A stretch of DNA of 64,000 nucleotides from Atherinomorus stipes (Eukaryota > Chordata > Actinopteri > Atheriniformes > Atherinidae). Shown one piece after another: positions 10,733 through 22,979 of the stretch. The position numbers were made by a program, and so were the translations under genes. Under the pieces are notes generated by a model, which was not told the DNA's origin, did not search any database, and saw nothing but the letters and a program-made list of their open reading frames with translations. The number at the start of each line of letters is the position of its first letter. The first letter of the stretch is position 1. The stretch is taken from NCBI GenBank assembly GCA_023101725.1, contig JALJCO010003425.1, positions 281,001 to 345,000 of the forward strand, in the 5' to 3' direction.

Positions 10733-11302
10733 ATCATTCTACGTAGTTCTATCATTCTATGTAGTTCTATCATTCTACGTAGTTCTATCATTCTACGTAG
10801 TTCCATCATTCTACGTAGTTCTATCATTCTATGTAGTTCCATCATTCTACGTAGTTCTATCATTCTACGTAGTTCTATCATTCTACGTAGTTCCATCATT
10901 CTACGTAGTTCTATCATTCTACGTAGTTCCATCATTCTACGTAGTTCTATCATTCTACGTAGTTCTATCATTCTACGTAGTTCCATCATTCTACGTAGTT
11001 CTATCATTCTACGTAGTTCTATCATTCTACGTAGTTCCATCATTCTACGTAGTTCTATCATTCTACGTAGTTCCATCATTCTACGTAGTTCTATCATTCT
11101 ACGTAGTTCTATCATTCTACGTAGTTCTATCATTCTACGTAGTTCTATCATTCTACGTAGTTCCATCATTCTACGTAGTTCTATCATTCTACGTAGTTCT
11201 ATCATTCTACGTAGTTCTATCATTCGACGTAGTTCTATCATTCTACATAGTTCTATCATTCTACGTAGTTCTATCATTCTACGTAGTTCTATCATTCTAC
11301 GT
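10733..11302. repeat. 18-bp minisatellite with CTACGTAG palindromes
   Basis: About 31 tandem copies of TATCATTCTACGTAGTTC, with scattered single-base variants. Each unit holds the 8-bp palindrome CTACGTAG or a CTATGTAG/CTACATAG variant. Because 18 is a multiple of 3, the minus strand is open as repeated MIELRR; I treat that as a by-product. Confidence 0.97.
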
Positions 11303-11481
11303 AATTCAATTGCTGCAATAAGAGCACACTATCAAGTAAACGGCCTCCCGCCCTCCTCTCTCCTAACGGTCTATGCACCGTTTGCTTCGCCTCCCCCCTC
11401 CCTATCTGATTCAGCTGCGTGTATGGAGTTAGTAGTAACTGCTGAGCAGTCAGGTCTGGGTTTTCAAACAAATGGATTTAA

Positions 11482-12853
11482 CCCTCTAGGCGCCAGAGTT
11501 TATTTAGGAAAATATTCCATTTGGACTTTAAGATTTCAAAATGCTGTAGCTTGGGGGTGGTGAGAGATAGATCCATAATGTAAATGAGAAAAATATTCAT
11601 CATGACCTAAAGTTTATGATGGGAGTAAATTTACACATGTAATTTGCATATTGTGATGTCATCAGGTAGCGGCCATATTGGATTGTGTAACTTTCAGTAA
11701 AAAACAGATTTTTGAACATATTTATACAAAGGAAAAAAAATTATACTGTCATATCATGCTCTAAATAAAGAAAACTGAGTTTGATTGGAGTAACTTTGCT
11801 AATATAATTTGTATATCAGCAGGTAAAACTCAGTAAAACAGAATTCTGAACATATTTACACAGTAGATTTTTTTTTTCATTTTTTCACTGATCCTTTTTC
11901 ATCCTCTCATCCTCAGAATAAATGAACAGAAATCTGACAGGAGTACATTTTCTAATATAATTTATATATCAACAGGTAAAATTATATTTTTATGCTTTTT
12001 TTTCTCCCTTTTTGTTATTATAGATTTATAATTTGTCATAACCTAGCTGACTCCTCATACCATCATACCAGCCATGAAATCTGGGGTTTGGCTGGAGTTC
12101 GTGTGTGTCGGCACTGGTGAGCATATCTTTCATTTGTGATGAGGTTCCAGAAATCCTCATCCGAAAACAGAGACAGAAAATCACATGCACGAGCATCTGT
12201 GAGATCCTCGTGTCCGCGATATCCCACACAGGCTCGTCAGTGTCTTTGATCCATTCATGGATCACTTCCTCACCTCTCAAACATTCCCAGCCGTCATCAA
12301 TTACTCCCCTATTCTGATTATTCCCTCTTCTGCCCACACATCCCTCTTTCTTTCTCCCATCACCGCGGCAGAGAAAACTTTCACCGTCATCGGGGTGTTT
12401 CTGACAGTTTGTGCGGCGCGAGTGCGGCAGCGCGCTGCGACGTCAGTCACTCGTCTCTTACGAGGCCTGATCGTCCCCTTCTAATCCTGATCAGCAAAGA
12501 TCAGTGCAGCACCTCGTCTGCACTGTAAAGACCTCTGGAAGTTTAGTTTTTTATTCTAAAAGTCGCGATCTGTCTCTCACTGTTTCCAACACGCTGCTGC
12601 TTCCGCCTTTTCTTTCTCTCTCCCGCGCTCCTGCAGCTTCGCGCGCATAGAGCGGGAGTCGGGTTTTAAACCTTTATTTCTCTGATTTTTTCCATATAAA
12701 CACACTAAAAAATGGCGTCAGAACTAAGGCTGTATGTCTTGGCGATGTAGTAAAACCAAGCAGTAACAGTACAAAGCTATAGATTTAAAGATAAGGTCTG
12801 TTATATTCAGTAAAGTCGCCTGTCGCAATATTGCGACTTTGGCGCCTAGAGGG
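11482..12853 (-). mobile_element. piggyBac-type element with intact TTAA sites
   Basis: The inverted ends CCCTCTAGGCGCCA and TGGCGCCTAGAGGG are perfect over 14 bp. Each is flanked by TTAA (11478-11481 and 12854-12857), the piggyBac target signature. The 1372-bp element is too short for an intact transposase but holds a remnant of one on the minus strand. The segment upstream of that remnant (12380-12690) is CpG-rich and may be the old promoter. Confidence 0.9.
12055..12337 (-). pseudogene. piggyBac transposase N-terminal remnant
   Basis: One minus frame gives an acidic segment (DGWECLRGEEVIHEWIKDTD) like the acidic N-terminus of piggyBac transposases. A second frame, entered after a frameshift near 12200, gives DFLSLFSDEDFWNLITNERY. 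That resembles the first helix of the DDE_Tnp_1_7 domain (F..LF.D..F..I...TN.YA). It stops soon after, and the DDD catalytic core is missing. It is a broken fragment inside an element with good ends. Confidence 0.65.
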
Positions 12854-12857
12854 TTAA

Positions 12858-13873
12858 GAGCAAACTTCTGCAGCAACACTGAGGGAGGGGGCCACAACCT
12901 TGTCATTACCTGTAAGTTTATTTATTTTCTAAATGCTGTCTTGTCTGATAAACGTAGCACACTGTCTGAAATGCACATGATGCTAACAGTTAGCCTTTAG
13001 CAAAGTCCGACCGCAGCTTGACCTAGATTCTCCAAATAAGGTCATAGCCAAATAAGGTGTAGCCAATCAAAATGAAGCCAACGTGGTCTCCGGGTAAAGC
13101 TCCATATCATCACCGGACCCAACTGTATTACTGAGGAAGTGAAGTCTGGCGTTTCAAAACAATACTCCGCTGTAAAAAATGCTGTTTTTTTCTTTGGAGT
13201 ATTTACATTTGCAGTAATGCCAACAACATAAACTAGTTTTTAACTGTTATGTCATCACTCCTTTAAAGATTGAGATACACTGATCAGGATTTTGGGGGTC
13301 AATCACCAAAAGCAGTATCTGACGATCCTGAGATTGCGGATCACCAATCACAGCGTCAAATCCATAAATTCTCCATCATTGTTGTCATGTACATAATATT
13401 GACATTATGTTATTAAGTGTAACAATGAGGAGATGGAAATGATCATGAATTGAGTGTTTAATTGCAGACTGAGGCAATCTGCTATATTCACTCTCTTGTA
13501 GAGACTCTTGGAGACGACTTGGACATAAATTGTAGCCGACTAGCTTATGCTTTCTTGTAGCAATAATTATGTGTACAACACACAACATGTGCGACGCACC
13601 AACACAGACAACAGTAAACATCTCACTCTCTTAGAGTTGATGGAAGTTGGAAATTATAAACCTGTTTTTTCCTGTAAAAAGCAATTAAATCTGAAAAAAG
13701 GATTATGTGCACAACACATGTGCACGATAATAAACATTTCACTGTCTAGAGGCTTTTTCTTAGAGACAAAATTTTTGGTTTAGCTACAAGGTTTTTGTGG
13801 AAAAATAAAATATGTTAAACAGATGAAAATAAGAACAGTGATTTATGTGCAACTGCAACATACTTTGCTCTTG
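12858..13873. other. No feature recognised
   Basis: Unique-looking A/T-rich sequence with short frames only, between the piggyBac element and a LINE tail. Confidence 0.55.
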
Positions 13874-13962
13874 TGTTTTACTGTTGCTTTGTAAAGCGTC
13901 CTTGGGTGCCATGAAAGGCGCTATGAAATAAAATGTGTGATAATTATTATTATTATTATTAT
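13874..13962 (+). repeat. L2-like LINE 3' tail with (ATT)n
   Basis: It reads TTTGTAAAGCGTCCTTGGGT, then GGCGCTATGAAATAAAATG, ending in ATT repeats. This is the standard terminus of L2-clade LINEs, with the microsatellite as the 3' tail. Confidence 0.75.
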
Positions 13963-14059
13963 CTCTTGAGCATACAACTTGGAGCTATACTGTACAGTTA
14001 GAAAAGCAAATGTCAGAATTTAGTTTATTTTTAAGGCTTTCACCTCAGAAAACCTCAGT

Positions 14060-14190
14060 GTTAAAGCTTCAGGCTGCATTCAGCCATTATGGACCAGCCT
14101 GCTGGAGGACATCAGGGCTGCAGGCTGTTGATATTTTTAAAAGGAGACTCAAGACTCACCTTTTCAATTTAGTTTTTAACTGATTTCATT
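14060..14190 (+). pseudogene. L2-type LINE ORF2 C-terminal fragment
   Basis: Across shifting frames the plus strand gives LLEDIRAAG and IFKRRLKTHLFNLVFN. This matches the usual end of L2/CR1 ORF2 (LP..IR.A.....FK..LKTHLF). It is a decayed fragment of about 130 bases with at least one frameshift. Confidence 0.6.
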
Positions 14191-14275
14191 TACTCTTTTT
14201 ATTCCTATTGTTTCAATATTTTTTATTCTCTATTGCTTTTGCAATTTTTTATTTATTCTACTTTCAAGTATATCA

Positions 14276-14330
14276 TTTTATTGATTACCATTTGGTAATC
14301 AATAAATTGGTAATCAATTTATTGATTGGA
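14276..14330. repeat. Palindromic A/T-rich repeat
   Basis: TATTGATTACC and GGTAATCAATA face each other with 3 bases between. The GGTAATCAAT half then recurs, with ATTGATT following. It can form a strong hairpin. Confidence 0.7.
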
Positions 14331-14570
14331 CATTTACTATTATTTAATTCTTATGTCTTATTGTTAAACACCCAGTTTTTATATACACTTTTAGTTATTT
14401 ATAACTGTATTTTGATCCTTTAGCTTTTACCTCCAGTGTTTCCTCATGGGGGCCCTCCACGTTGGGACGAAGTCTCAGTGTTGTTAAAGAAAAAAAATAC
14501 ATAATTTTCTCACCAGTTCTGCTTCTGTTCACCTCATATTTACGTTCATCAGTAGAATCATCTGAGCACG

Positions 14571-14571
<1 letters not shown>

Positions 14572-14606
<35 letters not shown>
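14572..14606. repeat. (TG)n microsatellite
   Basis: TG run followed by a short G run. Confidence 0.95.
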
Positions 14607-14608
<2 letters not shown>

Positions 14609-15239
14609 GGGGGGGGCATCCACACCATGGCGCCCACCTCATCATGTTCGCCCTGCTCCTGATGTCTTTTACAGCAGCGCCACGTTGTTTTCAAACCACA
14701 GATTTCTTGTGAAGTTTTCCATCTTCCCAGTATCACCAAACTTTTGACTTGTGTGTCCTCAGAGATGCTAAACATGTCCTCTCCACCTGCTGTCTCCTCC
14801 CTCCATGTTTGCTGTTTACTTACTGCAGATGCACCACCCAGCTCTGATGTTTTAAAAAACTAAAGTTGAAAGGAAGTGATGGTACGTTCAAGGCACCTCG
14901 GAAATATGACACAAACTATGTCATAAACAGTGTAAGCATGGGTTTCTGCCGAAAAAAGATTCGTTGCGCAATTAGTTGGCAGTTGCATCCGATGCAGACT
15001 GAAGCTGCCGGTGCAGTCACATCTCACATGTCTGTGTCAGAATACCGATTCAGATCCATGAATCTGTACATCCCTAGTACAAATACTCTCTGTAGTTTAC
15101 TCAAAAAAACAAGAATCCTTGCAGATAGAACATGCACAGAACAAAATTTAATATTCCTTTCAATGGAGATATTCTCATACATGTTTACATGACCAAATAT
15201 TCGGGTAAGAAAAGGAGTAACCCAGGGGTAATATTCAGA

Positions 15240-15312
15240 TATGCTCATATTCAGTTTTTTAAATCCTGAATATGAGCATTTTCAGGTTTTTTAAATCCTG
15301 AATATGAGCATT
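15240..15312. repeat. Inverted repeat, MITE-like fragment
   Basis: ATGCTCATATTCAG and CTGAATATGAGCAT form a 14-bp stem. The right arm is then repeated at 15286-15311. GTTTACATG-type motifs flank the block (15180-15192 and 15372-15402), as in common fish MITEs, but I could not fix the ends. Confidence 0.5.
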
Positions 15313-18300
15313 TTTAGGTGCACAACCAGGTTATTCCTAATTTTCTGGTTATGAAAAAGTTACTGACTGCATGTAAACGTGTGAATGTGTTCATGTAAAC
15401 CGATTCATGAAATAACCACGTCGCTAAGGAAATCACAGACCCAGACCATAGTTTGTTTTTCTCTTCTTTCTCTTCTTTTTTTTACCCAAATGCTCAGCAA
15501 CCACTCCACTTCTAGCTGGACTGGATTTCATTTAACATCAGTTCACATCAGTTAAAGGGATCGGTGGAGGATGTTTTCCAGGAGCATTTTTTACTGTTAT
15601 TTAAAATCTCCTACACCTCTATAGCAGCTAATTAATTAAATGCTCTGACACAAAAATAAACAATGTAGTCGCCTGTGGAACGGACAGGACTGAAAAATCC
15701 CATCCAATCATCTCGAAAGGCCCATGCTTATCGATTGATCCCCGATCACAACTTGCCTTGCAGTGTAAACCAACATGGCTGCTTGCTGCTATCTGTGGAG
15801 CTGTTTGCTCTGAAAATCTACCATAAAGCAAAAAACAGATGTGGATCAGGTCATGGGGGTGTTAATGTTTGGAGTGTGGATGTTTTCCACCACAGAAGGA
15901 GATGGAGGTGAGGGAATTATCACGCATAGAAGATGTGGCTTCTCAGCTGTTCACTAGCAAGCCAACAAGCTCTGGGCTGTTTTCAGTTATGTTCCCCAAC
16001 CTACTTGTAAATCATCGGAGCACGTTTGGAGGCGTGTTTTCGGGTGGGTGTATTTTTTTAAAATGTAGCCCCTACCCTGCCTTTAAATTGTGCACATTTT
16101 TAAATGAATATGAAACCCATTTATATGCAGCTCTACATATATTTATAGAGCTGTACATGAATTATTTCTAAAGCTCCACCGTGGAACAGTTGGGTTATTA
16201 GGCCTTTATTTATTAAACTAATAATGGTCTAATCTATTTAAATGGTTTATATGCACAGATACATCTGCCTCTCCCAGCAAAACTTTTCTTAAATGAGCAC
16301 ATATTTACCATGAAATGGTCGAATATCTGAGTTTCATCTGCTGATGTGTTCATGTTCTACGTGGAATCAAATATGGCTCGGTGAGATTATGGTTTTATAT
16401 GCATTTTACTCAGAAAAGCCACTTTTTGGAGCTGGGGTTGTAAAAACTGTCACTGGATTCTCATCTGTGGATTTCTACTGTCTGCCTGGACAATCAAACG
16501 TTAAAGGTAGAGAGAAAGGAACAGTTTCAGCGGCGATGTAGGGAGACCAGTAACTCCTCCATCAGCAGAATGTTTTTTTTTTTTAAAGATTTGTGCAAAT
16601 TAGAGAAAATGTGAAGCATTAAATCTGATCTCATGAATCACATTCAGTAAATCAGCTTTTGTAGTGTAAATCCACATGCAGTGATATCTGTGCATCATGT
16701 AGACAACCCTGTGGGCCCTTTAATCCCCCAGCATCAGGCTTGTCAGTATTGTTTTATTTCTCACGTTGCTCTGCATTGTAATAGGATCTAGTATTCCCGC
16801 TCATTTGCTGTATCCTACAAGGTAAGCTGAATTAGGTTTGTTGCCACGGGGCTGCTACAGCAAGTCGTCCCTCTCTGAGCTGCATGCACAGCAGCCTCAA
16901 ACACACTTGTTACCTTTGTAGAAAGAACCTGCCCCCCTCTGGCCTTAAATCCTGTTATGTTTTAAGAAGGAGGTTGTGAGTTTGTAGGAAATTAAAGCTG
17001 GAGCAGCTGTGCACTTGTCTCGTCCTGAACACTTGGAGACGGAGGGAGAGAACGGCTGACAAAGGAGGGACTTCGTGGGGGATGAAGGGGAGAAGGTTAC
17101 AGCAGTGGGAGATGATTACCATATTGCTTCAGGGACTGAGCCGCTTTTCCCTCCACAAAGAAGCATGGATGTGTTTGTTATTCAACAGTTTGGCTGAAGG
17201 AAATATTCCTTTAAAATAAATGATAGCGCCGTATGCTTGCAGAAAGCTGCTGGAGGTGATGTTTGGATGAGAAAGGCTTTTATAAAACATGAAAGCCAGA
17301 ATCCCCCCATCAAAACCAGTTAGATGTCTGTACAGATGGATACATCCAGCCTGACTGGGTTGTACGGGGCGACATTACGTGAGATGGGAAGATTCAGATC
17401 AGCTCAGAATGCTGACTGACCCGTTCAGGTGGGTTAGCTAAAATGTTGAATCCAGGAGAACCTGCTGTGGTCCCACTTCATCCCCCTCTTCTCCCGTTCA
17501 GAGCCTCCCTCGGCTGGACTGTTGTAGTAAATGTCAGGTGAGATCGTCTTCACCGTGTGAGAATGGGCAGAAAACCACGCCAGCTAACGATCTGCGTGTT
17601 CACTATTCTGCAACAGATGAACTAAATCTGAGTGGAGACGTCTCAGATCAGGCTGGAGGCAATCACAAGCTGCTATCATCACCTGTTCACCCAGGTTGTG
17701 TCTTCCTGTTTGGCACATCGTTTAAACTCCCCTGTCATCAGATCATTGATACGCCTGTTTTCAGCAGGTTGTTAGGACCTGGCTCTGGGAGCCGCAAAGG
17801 GAACTGTGATTGGTTGGTAAGAAGGTGAATCACAAACCTTTATTGCAATGTTAGAAGGGGTAAACGACAGGTATGCATCTGCAGAGCTGGGGGTGGAGAT
17901 GCTGCTCAACAGCTGATCTGAAAAGAAACAGCCAGTTAGTCCAATGACACAAAACAAAATGCTGGTCTATTTACAAAAGCGGGAGCAGAGCCAGAAAACT
18001 AAAGCCTAACTCTTCCAGCTCTGGGCTAAAACTCTTACAAAGCCAAAAGGGCTTTTAACCATCAAACTAGAGACTTTAGAGGTAGAGTCCGAAGTCCCCC
18101 CACCGTTTCTGTTTGCAAACAGCAGTATTCAAACTGAGCCCCTCCCTCTCAGGCTAATGGCCGCCTCATTCTTCAGCCTATTCAGCTTCAACGACTCCTT
18201 CAGAGCTCAGAAGCAGGTAAAAGCCAAACCGATATTAACCTGGTTTTCCAACGTGCACTATCTAAAGCTCTTACCTTTTCTTTGGTGCATCCACCGTTTT

Positions 18301-18959
18301 TTTTAAATTTCTTTTCTTTTTCTTTGAGAGATCGAGTGACTGGCGTCTGCTCCAATCATGAGCTTTTTCCCACACAGCGTCATGCTCTTAGCTCTGTCAT
18401 TGGCTGCCGATATAAACAGAAATCTCCACCCAGAAACGTCCTGAACACAAGAAAACAAAGCTAAAGAGCAAATTACAGGCAGGGGGAGAGAGAGATGCAT
18501 TCAAACGCGCCACGGCACGCGAGTAGAGGCCCAAAGGTGCAGTTTCAGACGGATTTCCACTTGCACAAGTCTAACATATATTATCAGGGGGGAAACATTC
18601 AAAGCACTTGGTTTTACCACGAAGGGAAAACACACAAAGCTCAGAGATAACATGCACCACAGAAACCATCATGACGAGTGTTCACTGCTCATTTTCCTGC
18701 TGATCTGACTATGAAAAGTAATAAGTTAGAAGCGTTAACCTCTCCGCTGCATCTTTAGTTAAGCTACATGCTGCGCTGCAAAGTAGTGACACGTCTCCGT
18801 GAAGTGCTGATGACATTAGATTGGCTGCCTGCCTGAATGATATCATATTGGATGGACAGCGTTAGCCATTGTTTTATTAGTTACCCACATGTGATACCTG
18901 TCATTTAATGGGCTGGATTGCAAAATAGAAAGGAAAATATGTGTTGTTAATTCTAATGT
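15313..18959. other. No gene recognised
   Basis: About 3.6 kb of mixed non-coding sequence with a short T run near 16570. Short frames (for example 15675-15911 and 17538-17828) match nothing I know. Confidence 0.55.
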
Positions 18960-19060
18960 GCAGTTAGCCAGGTTTTATTTCATGCGCTGTGTAGATTTGC
19001 TGTACGCAGTGGACACAAAAGTAGTGTGTGCAGGCGCGCAGCTTCGAGGGAACATTGGTC
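18960..19060. repeat. Possible hAT terminal fragment
   Basis: The segment GGCGCGCAGCTTCGAGGGAA followed by CATTG resembles the inverted terminal region of a widespread vertebrate hAT repeat (TTCCCTCTAAGCTGCGCGC). Only one end was found. Confidence 0.35.
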
Positions 19061-19079
19061 TGCATTTCCTGGAGATAGG

Positions 19080-20137
19080 GGCTGTGTCCAGATTTGAGGG
19101 CTATGTTCTTTGAAGGATGCATCCTACTCGGTCTATGTAGGCCGGGTCCTCATTAGACCACATAAGGTGAAAGAGAGAAGCTGTTAAATTCGGACAGTCT
19201 AGCCTGCTTGATATATCTCTAGCAACTACGACAGTGCTAAACCAAAGCAAAATGGCGCTTCAAAATATCACCTTACCATTGTTCTGCTCATTTCAGAGGA
19301 GGTACAGCAGCTTTACTGTCTGCGGTGGCATTTTGTACTCTGGTTGAGAGAAAATCATATCCAATCAAATCAAATCCAGGTAAATTTATTTTGTAAAGTT
19401 TACAAGATTTCAAGAGTCTCATGCTAACTTTAGCTAATTTCATGGACAACAGCAAATGACAGACTGTAATATTAACTTGTACACAATAAAATCATATAAT
19501 AAATAAAATGAAAGTGTCTCTTAAATTTAGACATCTCTGCTGTAGAATGACCCTCCCACAATGCATCTTGGGATAGGATTAGTCACAAGGGCTGTAGTTA
19601 ATTTCTTAACCTTAAAAGGCTACAATATAAACTGTACAACTGTAGTTCACCAAGGGGTTATTTAAAGTAATGGACAGAGAGCAGGTGGTGTTTTACTAAT
19701 AACGTTATTATAGCCATGATATTTGATTTGATATGGGCCATGATGTGTCTGTGCTTATCAAACACCATAAATGGTCTGATCTAAATAAAAGCCTCTGCTA
19801 GGAGGGGCTACTGAGGACTTTAAAGATTGATGTCAGAGACAAATGGGGGGGTCTACGAGCTCACCTAGAATGGATTCTGTTACTCTGTATTGTTAATAAA
19901 CCTGACATGTTGACATTCTACCACTAGACCCTTTCCGAGTCATTCTCGTTCTTCCTCCATGGTAAATTTTATCCACAACAGGTCATATCGGGCCGTCCTT
20001 AAAATCTGGGGAAAATAAGACCACATTTGGCTGTATTTGAAGGAGCCTTGAATCTGGACAGCCTTGAACGCATCGCTGGGATGTAAGTGTCTGATCTGGG
20101 CTTGGACGGATGTGGCCCCCCAAATTTGGACACAGCC
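19080..20137. mobile_element. DNA transposon/MITE with 21-bp inverted ends
   Basis: The left end GGCTGTGTCCAGATTTGAGG and the inverted right end GGCTGTGTCCAAATTTGGGG match at all but 2 of these 20 bases. AGG flanks both sides (19077-19079 and 20138-20140) and may be a 3-bp target duplication. No transposase frame is visible in the 1058 bp. Confidence 0.6.
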
Positions 20138-20273
20138 AGGAGCAGGGACTGGATGGGCTATGACCAACACGGAAGGCAGAGATGAGGGTGTGTAGACCTG
20201 GACCAATCACCTCCGAGCACTGGCAGTCAGGGAGAAAACAGACAGCTGGGGTTATCATGGGCTGCTATGACAA

Positions 20274-20480
20274 GTGGAGTGGGTAGCCTAGTGGTAATGT
20301 TGCAGGCTTTGGTGCAGAAGACCTGGGTTTGAGTCCCCAACACATCATTCAGGTGAACCGCTCCTTAACCCCCACCAACTACTCCCTGGGCCGCTTTAAG
20401 TAGCAGCCCACTGCTCTCTGGTACTACTGTACAGAAATGGGTAAATTGCAGAGCCCTAATTTCCCCTTGGGGATCTAAAC
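20274..20480 (+). repeat. tRNA-derived SINE
   Basis: Polymerase III box A (GGGTAGCCTAGTGGT, 20281-20295) and box B (GGTTTGAGTCC, 20326-20336) are correctly spaced. The tail reads TAATTTCCCCTTGGGGATC, like the 3' end of the LINE family at 47030-47060, which suggests that LINE as mobilising partner. Confidence 0.75.
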
Positions 20481-20503
20481 AGTATATACTGTATATGTAT
20501 GTG

Positions 20504-20539
<36 letters not shown>

Positions 20540-20540
20540 C
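20481..20540. repeat. (TA)n-rich microsatellite
   Basis: A TA/TG-rich run directly after the SINE tail, probably grown from it. Confidence 0.85.
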
Positions 20541-20689
20541 AAAAGATTAAGATCAACAGCAGCCAGCTGCTGCTGAGGTGGTGAACCAATCAGAAGGGTG
20601 GAGGTTTGGTAAAACTCAGGCCAACGACCAAGGTGTCCCCTCATTCTTCTCTGTGGATCATGAACCCTGAGATGCTCATCCAGATATAT

Positions 20690-20822
20690 GGATCGTGAGA
20701 TTCTTTAATGTCCCTGACGGGAAATGTGTTTCCACAGGCCGTCATGTCAAGTTGGTATACACATTTACATATAATACATATAGCACAATACACAGTCAAC
20801 ACCATTAACCATCACAAAAGAT
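20690..20822 (-). repeat. 5'-truncated LINE 3' end, same family as 47153
   Basis: Read on the minus strand this follows 46931-47065 closely. Shared pieces include TTTGTGAT.GTTAATGGTGTT, CTATATGTATTATATGTAAA and TTGACATGAC, with CATTTCCCGTC.GGGAC after them. It is a second, severely truncated copy of the LINE that spans 37200-47153. Confidence 0.8.
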
Positions 20823-20935
20823 CTGGCAGAGAAACTAGAGATTGGCAAATGAGGCCTCATGAACAACCATGCCTTTCCAGCCAAATGGTTGGGGAAATGG
20901 TTTGTGCTTTGACTTTCATTCGTGTTCCTCTATAG

Positions 20936-21148
20936 CAGTGTTTCCCAATCCTGGTCTTCAGGGACCCCTGTCCTGCTGGTTTTCAAGATATTCCTATTAC
21001 AACACACCGTACTCGGATGAAAGGCTCGTTAGCAGGTTTGCAAAGAACTGGATGAGCAGTTGAGTTGATCTGAATCAGGTATGGTGGAGTTGGAAACTTG
21101 GAATACATGCAGGGCGGGGTCCCTGAGGACCAGGATTGAGAAACCCTG
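20936..21148. mobile_element. hAT-type MITE
   Basis: The ends CAGTGTTTCCCAATCCTGG and (inverted) CAGGGTTTCTCAATCCTGG match at all but two positions. The flanking 8-mers CTCTATAG and CTCTTTAG differ at one position. A related copy lies at 28373-28585. 213 bp, no coding capacity. Confidence 0.85.
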
Positions 21149-21612
21149 CTCTTTAGTGTCCAACTGGGTCCACAGCAGGCCCAACAACTTTGCACTCAAT
21201 CTCAGTGGTGCGTATGACCAGGAAATTAATAATTTATCTAATAAATGATCAGTGTTCAACACATGCTGTGTTGCTTTCATCATGACTTTTAAGTGTTTGT
21301 CTTAATCAAAATAATGAAAGAATATGGCTTAAAAACTTTTGCACCATGAGAAGATCTGATCATGATCCTGACAGATAACTAATGGACATATCCTAGAGAA
21401 GGGTGCATCATTGTTTGGAGGCAACATAACAATGTATTTATATTTATATTATATTTAACATGCATTCATTGTTGTGATCGTGAGAATGATTTTTGTGTTG
21501 CGTGTAGTGCTTTTGGACCTCCATGTATGAGCTGACATGGGGCTGACATTTGTTTATTGAGGAATAGGAGCTTCTTCAGTGTTGGGATTGATGACTTCTT
21601 TTCATCCAAATG
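21149..21612. other. No feature recognised
   Basis: A/T-rich sequence with no repeat or frame I can name. Confidence 0.5.
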
Positions 21613-22236
21613 GGTACATGCTGCCATTCCGACATACCATCATTTCAACATACCATCATTCCGAAATCCCACTGTTCCAACACACAAACGTCCCACCATT
21701 CCGACAAGGCTTTCCATGTGAGGACATGTGTTAAAAGAGTCACTGACTCGGCGCTGTCCGGTGCTGAACTGCAATGGTGATGAAGAGTCACTGATTGGGT
21801 GTTTTTTTTTTTGCAAATGAATAAATATTTGCTGCAAGAAATGAAACAGTTTTCCCTCCAAACCCTCCACATATGAACTGCAGTGCGCTTGCATACTAAC
21901 AGACGAGAGGATACCAGATTTACAATGATGGCAAATAGTTAGATTACTGATCTAAAATGTAAAAAACATACAAACAAAAAAGCTCCGAGATTTAGATATA
22001 ACAACAGTACTGTGGACTTCAATTGTCTCCTGTTGCTTTTTAAATTATGTAGAGAGCGAGCGCTCTGGTGATTTCTTTAATTGTGTTCTGATTTATTTCC
22101 AAAATAAATCAGATTTTAAACAGTTCTGATGGAGCTCGTTAATCTGGACGATGCGGCTTCATTCTGAACCATTTCACTGGACCTGGACGACCCGCGGTGT
22201 GTGTGGAGATAAAAGAGTTTTGTGTGACATGTGTAA

Positions 22237-22760
22237 AGGCCCTTTCAGATAGGACACGGTTTTCGCTGCGCTCACCGCGGGGAAGGGCACAGACTGAAGA
22301 ATGTAGAAAATATGGACGTGGTATCCGGTCTCATCTGATAAGAGAAATGTGAAACCATTTGGGCGTGTCCCACCGTCGCCATCTTGCCGTAGTGTGTCAT
22401 CACTCCCAGAAAATACAAAATGGGTACAGCGCGGCCGCGGGGCAAATGATTGACAGCTGACTACTCTGGGGTAAACGCTAACCTCAGGTGCTTTTATTGG
22501 GCTATTTAGCGTCAGCGGTTTTGTGTTGTTTTCTTCCGGCTCCTGTTCTTCTTCTTCTCTGGTTTGTTCCTGCATATCGGCTCCACAGCTCAACACTGAC
22601 CCTGCGGTTTCCGCTGGTATTGCTCCATCTTCTGGGTTGAGTGACGGACCAAAAATCCCCTCCAAAACGCACCAAATTATGTACATAACCGACGCAGGTG
22701 ACGGACGAAACTGTCCGTCCGTCTGCATGTCTGTCTTCTGCGTTGAGCATAAATGGGCCT
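22237..22760. mobile_element. PIF/Harbinger-type MITE
   Basis: The ends AGGCCCTTTCA and (inverted) AGGCCCATTTA are flanked by TAA on both sides (22234-22236 and 22761-22763), the three-base target typical of Harbinger elements. The interior is CpG-rich. A 184-codon minus frame across it resembles no protein family and is probably fortuitous. Confidence 0.7.
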
Positions 22761-22979
22761 TAACATGTTTCAGACCAGACGAGTTACATTAACATGTGGG
22801 CGCAGATTATATTTCCCATTTCAGGAGATTTTAGTAACAATTATTAAATTTGTGAGGTTGTGGAGTCCTTCTGCTGTAAGAGCACATAAAAATCATAATG
22901 CCTGGGGGGGGGGCTTTTAAGAAATTTTTGAATGGTGGGATGTTTATTTTTTTGAATAGCATCATTCCAAAAAATGATA

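Noticed and set aside
10663..11295. 210-codon minus frame of repeated MIELRR
   Set aside because: It is the translation of an 18-bp tandem repeat with no start context or homologue.
10733..11302. CRISPR array
   Set aside because: There are no spacers; the units are directly adjacent, and the context is eukaryotic.
18270..18300. Possible minus-strand short exon ATGCACCAAAGAAAAG with a GTAAGAG donor
   Set aside because: Five codons and one donor site are too little evidence, and no second exon was found.
22174..22728. 184-codon minus frame
   Set aside because: It spans a Harbinger MITE and has no domain or repeat pattern; its length fits the high local CpG content.
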